DNA of 64,000 bases from Pseudomonas viridiflava (GCF_900580865.1 NZ_UTBZ01000219.1:1-64000), one strand, 5' to 3'; shown: positions 43,338 through 52,160, counted from the first letter of the stretch. The notes: generated by a model not told the origin, from the letters alone. Numbers and translations: made by a program.

Positions 43338-45035
43338 ATGGATCAATCCAGTGCAAACCCGCAGCGCAGCTACACCCGTGGCTCGCAGGACAAAGCCTTG
43401 CTGGCGATGACCATCGGGCAGAAGTTCGATCACACCGTCGCGCAGTATCCCGACGGCGAAGCGCTCGTCGTGCGCCATCAGCAGTTGCGGTATTCCTGGC
43501 GACAACTGGCCGACGCGGTGGACCTGCACGCCAGGGCGCTGCTCGCTTTGGGTTTGCAAGCGGGGGATCGGCTTGGCATCTGGGCGCCAAACTGCGCGCA
43601 GTGGTGCATCACTCAAGTTGCCACGGCGAAAATCGGCGTGATCCTGGTCAACATCAACCCGGCCTACCGCAGCTCCGAACTCGAATACGTGCTCAAGCAA
43701 TCCGGCTGCCAATGGCTGGTCTGCGCCGGGGCATTCAAGTCCTCCAACTACCACGGCATGTTGCAAGGCCTAGTGCCGGAATTGGCCGAGCAATCCATCG
43801 GCCAATTGCGCAGCGAGCGTCTGCCGGACTTGCGCGGGGTGATCAGCCTCGATGCGCAGCCACCTTCAGGTTTCCTGCCGTGGTCGCAATTGACCGACCT
43901 TGCAGCCAGCATCTCCCTCGAACAACTGAGTGAACGCAGCAACAGCCTGCACTTCGATCAGCCGGTGAACATTCAATACACCTCCGGCACCACCGGTTTC
44001 CCCAAGGGCGCGACTCTCAGCCACTACAACATCCTCAACAACGGTTATATGGTCGGCGAAAGCATCGGCCTGACGCCGCGCGATCGTCTGGTGATCCCGG
44101 TGCCGCTGTACCACTGCTTCGGCATGGTCATGGGCAACCTCGGCTGCATCACTCACGGCAGCACGATGATTTACCCCAACGACGCCTTCGATCCATTGCT
44201 GACCCTGCAAACCGTCGCCGAAGAAAAAGCCACCGGCCTTTATGGCGTACCGACGATGTTCATCGCCATGCTCGACCAGCCACAGCGCGGCGAATTCGAT
44301 CTGTCGAGTTTGCGCACCGGGATCATGGCCGGCGCGACGTGCCCGATCGAAGTGATGCGTCGGGTCATCAGCGAGATGCACATGAGCGAAGTGCAGATCG
44401 CCTACGGCATGACCGAAACCAGTCCGGTGTCACTGCAAACCGGGCCGAACGATGAGCTGGAACTGCGCGTGACCACCGTCGGCCGCACCCAGCCACAACT
44501 GGAAAGCAAGATCATCGACGAAGCCGGCAACCTCGTGCCGCGCGGCACCATCGGCGAACTGTGCACTCGCGGTTACAGCGTGATGCTCGGCTACTGGAGC
44601 AATCCGCAGGCCACCGCCGAAGCCATCGATGAGGCAGGCTGGATGCACAGCGGCGACCTGGCGAGCATGAACGAAGAGGGTTACGTCAACATCGCCGGGC
44701 GTAACAAGGACATGATCATCCGTGGCGGCGAGAACATTTATCCGCGTGAGCTGGAAGAGTTTTTCTTCACCCATCCGGCGGTGGCGGACGTGCAGGTGAT
44801 CGGCATTCCGTGTTCGCGTTACGGCGAGGAGATTGTCGCCTGGATCAAATTCCACCCCGGCCACAATGCTTCCGAGCTGGAGCTGCAAACCTGGTGCAAG
44901 GAACGCATCGCGCACTTCAAGACGCCACGGCACTTCAAGTTCGTCGAAGAGTTTCCGATGACGGTCACGGGCAAGATTCAGAAATTCAGGATGCGTGAGA
45001 TCAGTATCGAAGAACTGAAAACTATCGAGCGGTAA
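43338..45035 (+). CDS. Acyl-CoA synthetase (AMP-binding), liu-linked
   Basis: A 565-residue ATP-dependent acyl-CoA ligase. YTSGTTGFPKGA is the phosphate-binding loop, YGMTETSP the adenylate motif, and the C-terminal PMTVTGKIQK holds the catalytic lysine. It probably activates isovalerate or another short branched acid for LiuA; this is inferred from position. I recall a homologue next to the P. putida liu genes. AGGGG lies upstream of ATG. It is divergent from liuA and may share LiuR control. It ends in a REP pair. Confidence 0.88.
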   Translation: MDQSSANPQRSYTRGSQDKALLAMTIGQKFDHTVAQYPDGEALVVRHQQLRYSWRQLADAVDLHARALLALGLQAGDRLGIWAPNCAQWCITQVATAKIGVILVNINPAYRSSELEYVLKQSGCQWLVCAGAFKSSNYHGMLQGLVPELAEQSIGQLRSERLPDLRGVISLDAQPPSGFLPWSQLTDLAASISLEQLSERSNSLHFDQPVNIQYTSGTTGFPKGATLSHYNILNNGYMVGESIGLTPRDRLVIPVPLYHCFGMVMGNLGCITHGSTMIYPNDAFDPLLTLQTVAEEKATGLYGVPTMFIAMLDQPQRGEFDLSSLRTGIMAGATCPIEVMRRVISEMHMSEVQIAYGMTETSPVSLQTGPNDELELRVTTVGRTQPQLESKIIDEAGNLVPRGTIGELCTRGYSVMLGYWSNPQATAEAIDEAGWMHSGDLASMNEEGYVNIAGRNKDMIIRGGENIYPRELEEFFFTHPAVADVQVIGIPCSRYGEEIVAWIKFHPGHNASELELQTWCKERIAHFKTPRHFKFVEEFPMTVTGKIQKFRMREISIEELKTIER

Positions 45036-45044
45036 CCGCAACCT

Positions 45045-45135
45045 CTGTGGGAGCGAGCTTGCTCGCGAAGGCGTCAGGTCAGCCAATATCTTTGTTGATG
45101 ACACACCGCATTCGCGAGCAAGCTCGCTCCCACAG
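45045..45135. repeat. REP inverted pair
   Basis: CTGTGGGAGCGAGCTTGCTCGCGAA and its inverse directly after the ligase gene. Confidence 0.9.
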
Positions 45136-45171
45136 GAGATAGGTGTTGAGGAAAACACAAATCACAGAAAG

Positions 45172-45547
45172 CACAAAGGGGAGCCGAGGCTCCCCTTTAA
45201 TTTTGTCGTCGCGTGCTCTTTTTTATTATTGAGGGTCGGTCTGTTGTTGTTTTTGGCAACCGTGGCCCTTTACCGCTGTTTTTGGCGACCCCCATCCGGG
45301 GTCAAGAGCAAACGTATTTTTTTGAGCGCTGATCTACTTTCTCGCTAAGCGATCCAACCGATTCGGGAGCTACCTGAAGGTAGTTTTATTGTTCTCTGCC
45401 CGGTTGCGGGTCACTCCTGAGAGCACCCTGAAAAGCACACCTTCTCCAAAAAAATCTGTTAGCTGCGTCTCTGCCGTGTTGTTTTTGTTATGTCAGAGTC
45501 GGTACGTCTTATTTTTATTGGTTTGCTGCTTTTTATTCTTGTTATGC
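45172..45547 (-). ncRNA. crcY: CrcY-type catabolite-repression-control small RNA
   Basis: An RNA of about 375 nt with no credible ORF. On the minus strand it holds at least six A-rich Hfq/Crc target motifs of the AANAAYAA type: AACAAGAATAAAAA (about 45543-45531), CAATAAAAATAA (45520-45509), AACAAAAACAACA (45489-45477), AACAATAAAAC (45392-45383), AAAAACAACAACA (45254-45242) and AATAATAAAAA (45230-45220). Such RNAs absorb Hfq and Crc and so lift catabolite repression. A sigma-54 promoter precedes it and a stem-loop ends it. In P. putida, crcY lies next to the HMG-CoA lyase gene, as I recall, matching liuE here. Its length is also close to CrcY. Confidence 0.85.
45175..45205. terminator. Terminator at the 3' end of CrcY
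   Basis: AAAGGGGAGCC and GGCTCCCCTTT form an 11-bp stem with a 2-nt gap. Both strands carry moderate T content after the stem, so it can end CrcY on the minus strand and read-through from the ligase on the plus strand. Confidence 0.7.
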
Positions 45548-45556
45548 CATAGAGAT

Positions 45557-45572
45557 AGCAGATGCCGTGCCA
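45557..45572 (-). promoter_or_regulatory. Sigma-54 promoter of crcY
   Basis: Minus-strand TGGCACGGCATCTGCT matches the -24/-12 consensus TGGCACG-N4-TTGCW with a single change. The expected start is about 45547. This class of promoter for Crc RNAs is driven by CbrB. Confidence 0.85.
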
Positions 45573-45653
45573 ACTTTTGAAAGTGCTTATAAATCAATGG
45601 CTTGAGAATTTCGGCAAATTTTCATTCCAGCGAAACCAGACAATTTGTTTCCG

Positions 45654-45694
45654 TGTTACTCGCTTAAACCCACATTTCGGACACAGCGGTAACA
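45654..45694. promoter_or_regulatory. Candidate CbrB upstream site of crcY
   Basis: TGTTAC (45654-45659) and GTAACA (45689-45694) form an inverted repeat 29 nt apart, about 80-120 bp upstream of the sigma-54 promoter. CbrB sites are described as TGTTAC/GTAACA repeats; this spacer is longer than I recall, so the match is tentative. Confidence 0.5.
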
Positions 45695-45704
45695 CCTTCC
45701 CCCC

Positions 45705-46604
45705 TCACTGTGCGCTGCGCGCCTTGGCCACGCGCGAACCGCTCGGGCGGCCGAGCACCGCGCTGATCTGCTGACCCGCGGCAATCAAGGCTTCCAGGTC
45801 GATTCCGCTCTCGATGCCGAGGCCGTTGAGCAGGTACACCACATCTTCGGTAGCAACGTTACCGCTCGCACCTTTGGCGTACGGGCAACCGCCGAGGCCC
45901 GCGATAGAGCTGTCGAACACCGAAATGCCTTCAAGCAGACTGGCATAGATATTGGCCATGGCCTGGCCGTAAGTGTCGTGGAAATGCCCGGCGAGCTTGT
46001 CCCGTGGCACTTGCGCTGAAACCACTTCGAACAGGCGGCGAGTCGCGCCCGCAGTGCCAGTGCCGATGGTGTCGCCCAGCGAAACTTCGTAACAGCCCAT
46101 CGCGTACAACTCTCGGGCGACCATCGCCACTTGTTCCGGCGCGACCGTGCCTTCGTACGGGCAACCGAGCACGCACGACACGTAACCGCGCACGGTAACG
46201 CCGTGCTGTTTCGCGGCCTCCATGATCGGTACAAAGCGCGCCAGGCTTTCGCTGATCGAGCAGTTGATGTTGCGCTGTGAGAACGCCTCAGATGCGGCGG
46301 CGAACACCGCGACTTCCTTGACCCCAGCAGCGATGGCATCTTCAAAGCCGCGCAGGTTCGGAGCCAGCGCGCCGTAAGTCACGCCGGGTTTGCGCTGAAT
46401 CTGCGCGAACACTTCGGCGGAACCGGCCATTTGCGGTACCCATTTCGGCGAAACGAAACTGCCGACTTCTATATAGCCGAGGCCGGCGGCGCTCAGCGCG
46501 TCGACCAATTGCACTTTGTCGGCGACGCTGATCGGTTGAGCTTCATTCTGCAGGCCATCGCGCGGGCCGACTTCGATCAGGCGTACTTGGGAGGGGAGGG
46601 ACAT
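45705..46604 (-). CDS. liuE: Hydroxymethylglutaryl-CoA lyase
   Basis: A 299-residue TIM-barrel lyase that splits HMG-CoA to acetyl-CoA and acetoacetate, the last step of leucine breakdown. VGPRDGLQNE opens the active site with its metal ligand Asp; HFHDTYGQA supplies the His ligands; GLGGCPYAKGASGNVATED is the catalytic Cys loop. The ATG at 46604 follows AGCAGG; the frame continues upstream through REP DNA. Its 3' end is only 11 bp from the crcY upstream site. Confidence 0.96.
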   Translation of the reverse strand: MSLPSQVRLIEVGPRDGLQNEAQPISVADKVQLVDALSAAGLGYIEVGSFVSPKWVPQMAGSAEVFAQIQRKPGVTYGALAPNLRGFEDAIAAGVKEVAVFAAASEAFSQRNINCSISESLARFVPIMEAAKQHGVTVRGYVSCVLGCPYEGTVAPEQVAMVARELYAMGCYEVSLGDTIGTGTAGATRRLFEVVSAQVPRDKLAGHFHDTYGQAMANIYASLLEGISVFDSSIAGLGGCPYAKGASGNVATEDVVYLLNGLGIESGIDLEALIAAGQQISAVLGRPSGSRVAKARSAQ

Positions 46605-46641
46605 GATGGTTGACCTGCTCTTTTGAATTCGTGGAGAACCC

Positions 46642-46733
46642 TGGGGGAGCGAGCCTGCTCGCGAATGCAATCTGTCATTCAACATCTATGGTGATTGACC
46701 CGGCGCATTCGCGAGCAGGCTCGCTCCCACAGG
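46642..46733. repeat. REP inverted pair between liuR and liuE
   Basis: GGGGGAGCGAGCCTGCTCGCGAAT and its inverse separate liuR from liuE, which are on the same strand. Confidence 0.9.
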
Positions 46734-46744
46734 CAGTAGGGTTG

Positions 46745-47146
46745 TTACTGAATGGCCTGCTGGCTCTTGAGCGTCTGCTCCAACGCCTGCACGCAGCGCT
46801 CCTCGGCGGTATCGAGTTCGAGCTTCATCTGCTCAATATCGAGCAACTGCTGCTCAAGCTGCTCGCGGCGCTCAGTGATCTTCGCCAGCATGCTGTTGAG
46901 TTGCTTGGTGTTACCGCTGGACGGGTCGTAAAGCTCGATCAGTTCGCGACATTCGGCCAGCGAGAAGCCAATGCGTTTGCCGCGCAGGATCAGCTTCAGG
47001 CTGACCTTGTCGCGCGGTGAATAGATGCGTTCCTGGCCACGGCGCTCAGGGCTGAGCAGGCCTTGCTCTTCATAAAAGCGGATCGCCCGGGTGGTGATGT
47101 CCAGCTCGCGGGCGAGGTCGGAGATGCTGTAAGTCTGGCTGCTCAT
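46745..47146 (-). CDS. liuR: MerR-family regulator LiuR
   Basis: A 133-residue regulator. The N-terminal winged helix (YSISDLARELDITTRAIRFYEEQGLL) is the MerR signature; a coiled-coil dimerisation helix follows (about 80-125). No metal-binding Cys is present. It recognises TTTACGTTAACGTAAA palindromes, found upstream of itself (47190) and liuA. It likely responds to a branched-chain acyl-CoA intermediate. It is adjacent to liuE but separated from liuABCD. Confidence 0.92.
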   Translation of the reverse strand: MSSQTYSISDLARELDITTRAIRFYEEQGLLSPERRGQERIYSPRDKVSLKLILRGKRIGFSLAECRELIELYDPSSGNTKQLNSMLAKITERREQLEQQLLDIEQMKLELDTAEERCVQALEQTLKSQQAIQ

Positions 47147-47189
47147 GGAAGCGCTCGGAAAAAGGTCTTGGCGCTAAGCTAATGGCAGG

Positions 47190-47205
47190 TTGACGTTTAC
47201 GTCAA
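47190..47205 (-). promoter_or_regulatory. LiuR box at the liuR promoter
   Basis: TTGACGTTTACGTCAA is an imperfect palindrome matching the two liuA boxes. On the minus strand TTGACG forms the -35 with an 18-nt spacer to TAGCTT, the long spacer typical of MerR promoters. Confidence 0.75.
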
Positions 47206-47212
47206 GCAAGAA

Positions 47213-47289
47213 AAAGATCGCAGCCTTCGGCAGCTCCTACAGTAAAACGCATTCCAAATGTAGGAGCTGCCGAAGGCTGCGATCTTTTG
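47213..47289. repeat. Second-family inverted repeat
   Basis: AAAGATCGCAGCCTTCGGCAG and its inverse CTGCCGAAGGCTGCGATCTTT flank a loop containing ACGCATTCCAAATG. The loop is shared with the copy at 51151. Confidence 0.9.
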
Positions 47290-47297
47290 ATCTTTCC

Positions 47298-48233
47298 TCA
47301 AACCACCTGCTTATCCAGCTTCTTCTCCTGCGCTGTCACCTGCTGGCACAACTCAATCATCTGCTCACGCATCCAGCGATTCGCCGGGTCCTGATCGGTG
47401 CTTTCGTGCCAGTACAGGTGCGTCTCCACCGGCGGCACGTCATTCACCGGCAGATTAAACGCCTGCAATTCATGCCGACGGGCAAAACGCTCCGGCACGG
47501 TCATGACCATGTCGGTCTGCTGCATCACTTGCGACGCCATCAAATAGTGCTGTGAACGCAGGGCGATCTTGCGCTGAATGCCCATTTTGCCCAGTGCCAG
47601 ATCGACATAACCCAAACCACTGCGGCGGCTGGAAATGTGGATATGCGTCAGCGACAGGTAATCATCCAGCGAAAGCTTTTCCTTGCTCGCCATCGGATGC
47701 CCTTTGCGCATCGCGCAGACGTAACGGTCTTCCATCAGCTTGACGTGACGCACCTGCGGGTCGGTGTTGAGCGGTGCATCCACGGCAAAATCCAGACGCC
47801 CGGCAGCCAGCTCTTTAGTGGTCTCGCGGCGCTTGGACAGAAAACTTTCGATGATCACTGTCGGCGCCAGACGGCGCAGGCGCTGAAACAGCGGCGGCAG
47901 AATCACCGCTTCGGTGAGGTCGGTCATGCTGATGCGGTAGGTCTTGACCGCTTGGGCCGGGTTGAAAATGCGGCTTTCCTGAACCGATACGCGCAACAGC
48001 GACAGGGCATTGCGCACCGGGCCGATGATGTTCTGCGCCATCGGTGTCGGCACCATGCCCTGCGCGGTACGCACGAACAGCGGGTCGTTGAAGGTTTCGC
48101 GCAACCGGGCCAAGGCGTTGGACACCGCAGGCTGGGTGATGCCGACAATTTGCCCGGCGCGGGTCAGGTTGGCTTCGGTGTAGATCGCGTCAAAGACGAT
48201 GAAAAGGTTGAGGTCGACCTTGCTCAGATTCAT
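47298..48233 (-). CDS. LysR-family regulator (NodD-like branch)
   Basis: A 311-residue regulator. The opening MNLSKVDLNLFIVFDAIYTE and the helix-turn-helix LTRAGQIVGITQPAVSNALARL are typical of the NodD/LeuO branch; the effector domain follows. It is divergent from an acyl-CoA dehydrogenase across 157 bp, so it probably controls it. The inducer is unknown. Confidence 0.9.
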   Translation of the reverse strand: MNLSKVDLNLFIVFDAIYTEANLTRAGQIVGITQPAVSNALARLRETFNDPLFVRTAQGMVPTPMAQNIIGPVRNALSLLRVSVQESRIFNPAQAVKTYRISMTDLTEAVILPPLFQRLRRLAPTVIIESFLSKRRETTKELAAGRLDFAVDAPLNTDPQVRHVKLMEDRYVCAMRKGHPMASKEKLSLDDYLSLTHIHISSRRSGLGYVDLALGKMGIQRKIALRSQHYLMASQVMQQTDMVMTVPERFARRHELQAFNLPVNDVPPVETHLYWHESTDQDPANRWMREQMIELCQQVTAQEKKLDKQVV

Positions 48234-48390
48234 AACGCGGCTTCTCTTGTTTTTAAGGGCTGACGATCACTGGATCATATATCGGTGATGAATGTTTATA
48301 CACGCCGAGAATAGGCTAGGTAAATTATCAACGCTGTTCTAGCATCGATTGCATGACTTAAACAACCTCTGCCCAAGAAGGTAATTGCTC

Positions 48391-49620
48391 ATGGATTTCG
48401 CTTATTCGCCCAAGGTGCAAGAACTGCGTGAGCGCGTGACCGCGTTCATGGACACTTACGTTTACCCGGCCGAAGCCGTGTTCGAACGCCAGGTTGCCGA
48501 AGGTGATCGCTGGCAGCCGACGGCGATCATGGAAGAGCTCAAAGCCAAGGCCAAAGCTGAAGGCTTGTGGAATCTGTTTCTGCCGGAGTCGGAACTCGGT
48601 GCCGGCCTGACCAACCTTGAATACGCGCCGCTGGCGGAAATCATGGGCCGCTCGCTGCTCGGGCCGGAGCCGTTCAACTGCTCGGCGCCAGACACCGGCA
48701 ACATGGAAGTGCTGGTGCGCTATGCCAACGAAGAACAGAAACAACGCTGGCTCGAACCACTGCTGCGCGGCGAGATCCGCTCGGCGTTCGCCATGACCGA
48801 ACCGGACGTGGCCTCCTCAGATGCAACCAACATGGCCGCCCGTGCCGTGCGTGATGGTGACGAGTGGGTGATCAACGGCAAAAAATGGTGGACCTCCGGC
48901 GCTTGCGATCCGCGCTGCAAGATCCTGATCTTCATGGGCCTGAGCAATCCCGATGCACCGCGCCATGCGCAGCACTCGATGATCCTCGTGCCGGTCGACA
49001 CCCCCGGGGTGAAGATCGTCCGTCCGTTGCCGGTATTTGGTTACGACGACGCACCGCATGGCCACGCCGAGGTGCTGTTCGACAACGTGCGTGTGCCGTA
49101 CGAAAACGTCCTGCTCGGTGAAGGCCGCGGCTTCGAAATCGCTCAAGGTCGCCTGGGCCCAGGCCGCATTCACCACTGCATGCGCTCGATCGGCATGGCC
49201 GAGCGTGCACTGGAGTTGATGTGCAAACGTGCGGTGAGCCGCACTGCCTTCGGCAAACCGCTGGCGCGTCTGGGCGGTAACGTCGACAAGATCGCCGACT
49301 CGCGGATGGAGATCGACATGGCGCGTCTGCTGACGTTGAAAGCGGCGTACATGATGGACACCGTCGGCAATAAAGTGGCGAAGAGCGAAATCGCGCAGAT
49401 CAAAGTGGTTGCGCCGAACGTCGCGTTGCGGGTGATCGACCGGGCGATCCAGATGCATGGTGGGGCCGGGGTGTCGAACGATTTCCCGCTGGCCTACATG
49501 TACGCCATGCAACGTACTCTGCGCCTGGCCGATGGCCCGGACGAAGTACACCGCGCGGCGATCGGCAAGTTCGAGATCGGCAAGTATGTGCCGAAGGAAA
49601 TGTTGCGTAGCGGTCATTAA
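48391..49620 (+). CDS. Acyl-CoA dehydrogenase (ACAD10/11-like C-terminal type)
   Basis: A 409-residue FAD enzyme. AFAMTEPDVASSDATNM and NGKKWWTSGACDPRCKI match the ACAD10/11 branch, which lacks the usual Glu base position of short-chain ACADs and can act on 4-hydroxy or branched acyl-CoA. The C-terminal AIQMHGGAGVSNDFPLAYMY is the conserved FAD segment. AAGGT lies upstream of the ATG at 48391. Substrate unknown; divergent LysR regulator. Confidence 0.9.
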   Translation: MDFAYSPKVQELRERVTAFMDTYVYPAEAVFERQVAEGDRWQPTAIMEELKAKAKAEGLWNLFLPESELGAGLTNLEYAPLAEIMGRSLLGPEPFNCSAPDTGNMEVLVRYANEEQKQRWLEPLLRGEIRSAFAMTEPDVASSDATNMAARAVRDGDEWVINGKKWWTSGACDPRCKILIFMGLSNPDAPRHAQHSMILVPVDTPGVKIVRPLPVFGYDDAPHGHAEVLFDNVRVPYENVLLGEGRGFEIAQGRLGPGRIHHCMRSIGMAERALELMCKRAVSRTAFGKPLARLGGNVDKIADSRMEIDMARLLTLKAAYMMDTVGNKVAKSEIAQIKVVAPNVALRVIDRAIQMHGGAGVSNDFPLAYMYAMQRTLRLADGPDEVHRAAIGKFEIGKYVPKEMLRSGH

Positions 49621-49635
49621 GACCGCGTCGCCTGC

Positions 49636-49711
49636 TTCGCGAGCAAGCTCGCTCCCACATTGGATCTGTGGCGTTCACAAATCCAATGCGGGAGCGAGCC
49701 TGCTCGCGAAG
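49636..49711. repeat. REP inverted pair (tail-to-tail)
   Basis: CTTCGCGAGCAAGCTCGCTCCCACA and its inverse in the opposite order to most copies, between convergent genes. Confidence 0.88.
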
Positions 49712-49743
49712 GGGCCTGAGCATTCAGTACATAACCATCAGGC

Positions 49744-51078
49744 TCAATACACCCAAACCTCAACCCGCCGATTCTTGATCCTCCCCTCATCCGCATTGTT
49801 CGCCGCCACCGGCATCAACGCACCAAAGCCACGAACCTCACGCAATACTACGCCGTTCTTCACCAGTTCCCGCCGCACCGCCATCGCCCGCAGCTTCGAC
49901 AGCAGGTCCGCCCGTGCCGGGTCGTCCTTGGCATCACCAAACCCGACCAATGTCACTGCACGTTCGGTCTTGTCGAGGCGCTTTATATAGTCGATCACCC
50001 GCGCCAGATCCTGACGCGCCTTGTTATCGAGATTCGCGCTGCCTTCCTCGAAACGGAAATTCACCGTCAGACGCTGGGCGTGACGGCTGAGGGATTGATA
50101 ACCCTCGGGCATCAGCGCATTCGGCGCGACGCTCATTGCATGCACGGTCTGACTGATAAAACCGTTGGCCGCCACGATCGCCTGGCCCTGACGACTTTGT
50201 GCAAACGTCACCAAGGCCTGCGCCCACGGATTGTTGCTGTCGGGCGGCAGATAGAAGAACAAGCGCCGCGACAGTGGATAGTCTTCGGTAGCGATCAGGC
50301 TGTTGAGCGGCAGCATCGACTGCGATGCGCCATCAGCAATCGACACGGCTTTGGCCTGACGCACGTAGGGCAAACCGATGAAACCGATGCCTTGCGGATC
50401 CGCGCTGACGGCGTCGGATAATTGTTCGCTGGACTCAAACCTTTTCGCGGCGCTGTTCAGACTTTTCCCACGACGGCTAAGGACCAATTCCTTAAACGTG
50501 TCGTAGGTGCCGGATTGATCATCCCGTGCATATAAATGAATCGCACCGCCACGACCGCCGAGGTCTTCCCAGGTTTTCACCTCACCACTAAAGATCCGCG
50601 CCAGTTGCTCGGTATCGAGTTGCTGCAATGGATTGTCGGGATGAAGAATGATCGCCAGGCCATCAATGGCGATGACTTGTTCGGCGCTGGGGCTTTTCAG
50701 ATCGCCGAGCGATTGCAGGCTCTGCAACTCACTGTCTTTGATCTCACGGGAGGAGGCGGCCAGATCGGCGCTGGCATTTTTCAACGCGGTGAAACCGGTG
50801 CTGGAACCGTGCGCGGCGACTTCAACGACCACACGTTTGCCTTGGGCGGTCTGGCCGACGATGCGCAGTTCGTTGGCGGTGTCCGGGGTTTCGCGGTGGA
50901 TTTTCAGTAAACCCTGTTCCTGCAACAGGCCTTCAACCAGTGCCGGGCCGAGTTCGGCGCCGATGGTGTTGGAACCCTGGATGCGCAACGCCGGGCCGTT
51001 TTCAGGAAGGGGCAGGGCAGCGGCAGAAACCGTCAGCCACGCACTCAAGAGAAAAACGCACAGAACACGCAGGGTCAT
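49744..51078 (-). CDS. PstS-like phosphate-binding domain fused to OmpA domain
   Basis: A 444-residue exported protein. After a signal peptide (ends AAA), residues 30-310 match the PBP-like PstS fold (LRIQGSNTIGAELGPAL, ASSREIKDSEL, YARDDQSGTYDTFKELVL). Residues about 330-444 match an OmpA C-terminal peptidoglycan-binding domain (VNFRFEEGSANLDNKARQDLAR and EGRIKNRRVEVWVY). No Pst transporter gene is adjacent. It may hold phosphate or another ligand at the cell wall, or sense it. The fusion is seen directly; its job is inferred. Confidence 0.85.
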   Translation of the reverse strand: MTLRVLCVFLLSAWLTVSAAALPLPENGPALRIQGSNTIGAELGPALVEGLLQEQGLLKIHRETPDTANELRIVGQTAQGKRVVVEVAAHGSSTGFTALKNASADLAASSREIKDSELQSLQSLGDLKSPSAEQVIAIDGLAIILHPDNPLQQLDTEQLARIFSGEVKTWEDLGGRGGAIHLYARDDQSGTYDTFKELVLSRRGKSLNSAAKRFESSEQLSDAVSADPQGIGFIGLPYVRQAKAVSIADGASQSMLPLNSLIATEDYPLSRRLFFYLPPDSNNPWAQALVTFAQSRQGQAIVAANGFISQTVHAMSVAPNALMPEGYQSLSRHAQRLTVNFRFEEGSANLDNKARQDLARVIDYIKRLDKTERAVTLVGFGDAKDDPARADLLSKLRAMAVRRELVKNGVVLREVRGFGALMPVAANNADEGRIKNRRVEVWVY

Positions 51079-51150
51079 GCCGGCACCGGATCAAGCCAAG
51101 GGGATTGCCGGGGAGATTAAGTCAGGCGCATGACCAAAAGATGACAGATC

Positions 51151-51227
51151 AAAAGATCGCAGCCTTCGGCAGCTCCTACAGAGGAACGCATTCCAAATGT
51201 AGGAGCTGCCGAAGGCTGCGATCTTTT
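51151..51227. repeat. Second-family inverted repeat, near-copy of 47213
   Basis: AAAAGATCGCAGCCTTCGGC and its inverse with the same ACGCATTCCAAATG loop as the copy 4 kb to the left. It lies between the starts of nothing and the 3' end of xthA, where it can act as a terminator. Confidence 0.9.
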
Positions 51228-51241
51228 AATCTTGGCTGATT

Positions 51242-52054
51242 TCAGCTGAGCTCAAGCCAGATCGGCGCATGATCGGACGGTTTTTCCATCCCGCGCAGCT
51301 CATAGTCGACACCCGCGGCTTTCACCCGCGGCAACAAACCATGGGACGCCAAAATCACATCAATGCGCAGGCCACGCTTGGGCTCATCTTCAAACCCACG
51401 GCTGCGGTAATCGAACCAACTGAACATGTCGGTCACATCCGGGTTCAAGTGGCGATAGCTGTCAGTCAAACCCCAATTCTTCAGGCGCGCCATCCACTCG
51501 CGCTCTTCCGGCAGGAAGCTGCATTTACCGGTTTTCAGCCAGCGCTTCATGTTGTCCGGGCCGATGCCGATGTCGCAGTCTTCCGGGGAAATATTCACAT
51601 CGCCCATCACCACCAGCGGCTGTTCGTTGTGGAACTGGCTTTCCAGCAGTGTTTGCAGATCGCTGTAGAAACGCTGCTTGGCCGGGAATTTGGTTGGGTG
51701 GTCGCGACTTTCACCCTGCGGGAAGTAGCCGTTCATGATGGTCACCGGCACGCCATTGGCGTCGGCGAAGGTGCCCCAGATAAAGCGGCGCTGAGCATCT
51801 TCTTCGTCGGTAGCGAAACCTTTGTGAATGGCAATGGGTTCCTGACGCGAGAGCATCGCCACGCCGTAATGGCCTTTCTGGCCGTGGAAATACACGTGGT
51901 AGCCGAGGGCGCGGACTTCTTCGAGCGGAAACTGGTCGTCGTGGACTTTGGTTTCCTGCAGGCCGATCACGTCTGGCTGGTGTTTTTCGATCAGCGCTGC
52001 CAGCTGATGCGGACGGGCGCGCAGTCCGTTGATGTTGAAGGAAACGATCTTCAT
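51242..52054 (-). CDS. xthA: Exodeoxyribonuclease III
   Basis: A 270-residue AP endonuclease/3'-5' exonuclease for base-excision repair. MKIVSFNINGLRAR opens the fold; GLQETKVHD supplies the metal-binding Glu, MGDVNISPEDCD the Asp-Asn pair and KPSDHAPIWLEL the catalytic Asp-His. The size matches E. coli (268). The ATG at 52054 follows an AGGA; the longer frame to 52093 has no supporting start. Monocistronic. Confidence 0.95.
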   Translation of the reverse strand: MKIVSFNINGLRARPHQLAALIEKHQPDVIGLQETKVHDDQFPLEEVRALGYHVYFHGQKGHYGVAMLSRQEPIAIHKGFATDEEDAQRRFIWGTFADANGVPVTIMNGYFPQGESRDHPTKFPAKQRFYSDLQTLLESQFHNEQPLVVMGDVNISPEDCDIGIGPDNMKRWLKTGKCSFLPEEREWMARLKNWGLTDSYRHLNPDVTDMFSWFDYRSRGFEDEPKRGLRIDVILASHGLLPRVKAAGVDYELRGMEKPSDHAPIWLELS

Positions 52055-52160
52055 GTTCGGCAGTCCTGGCAAAAGGGCGATGCTAGCTGACATGGGGGAG
52101 ATGGGCCAGCGTGGGAGAAATCATTTTGGCCTGTGGGATTTATGTTGCCTGTAAGTGCCT

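Noticed and set aside
45389..45580. 63-residue hydrophobic ORF
   Set aside because: It lies antisense to the CrcY RNA and crosses its sigma-54 promoter; its composition comes from the T-rich complement of the A-rich motifs.
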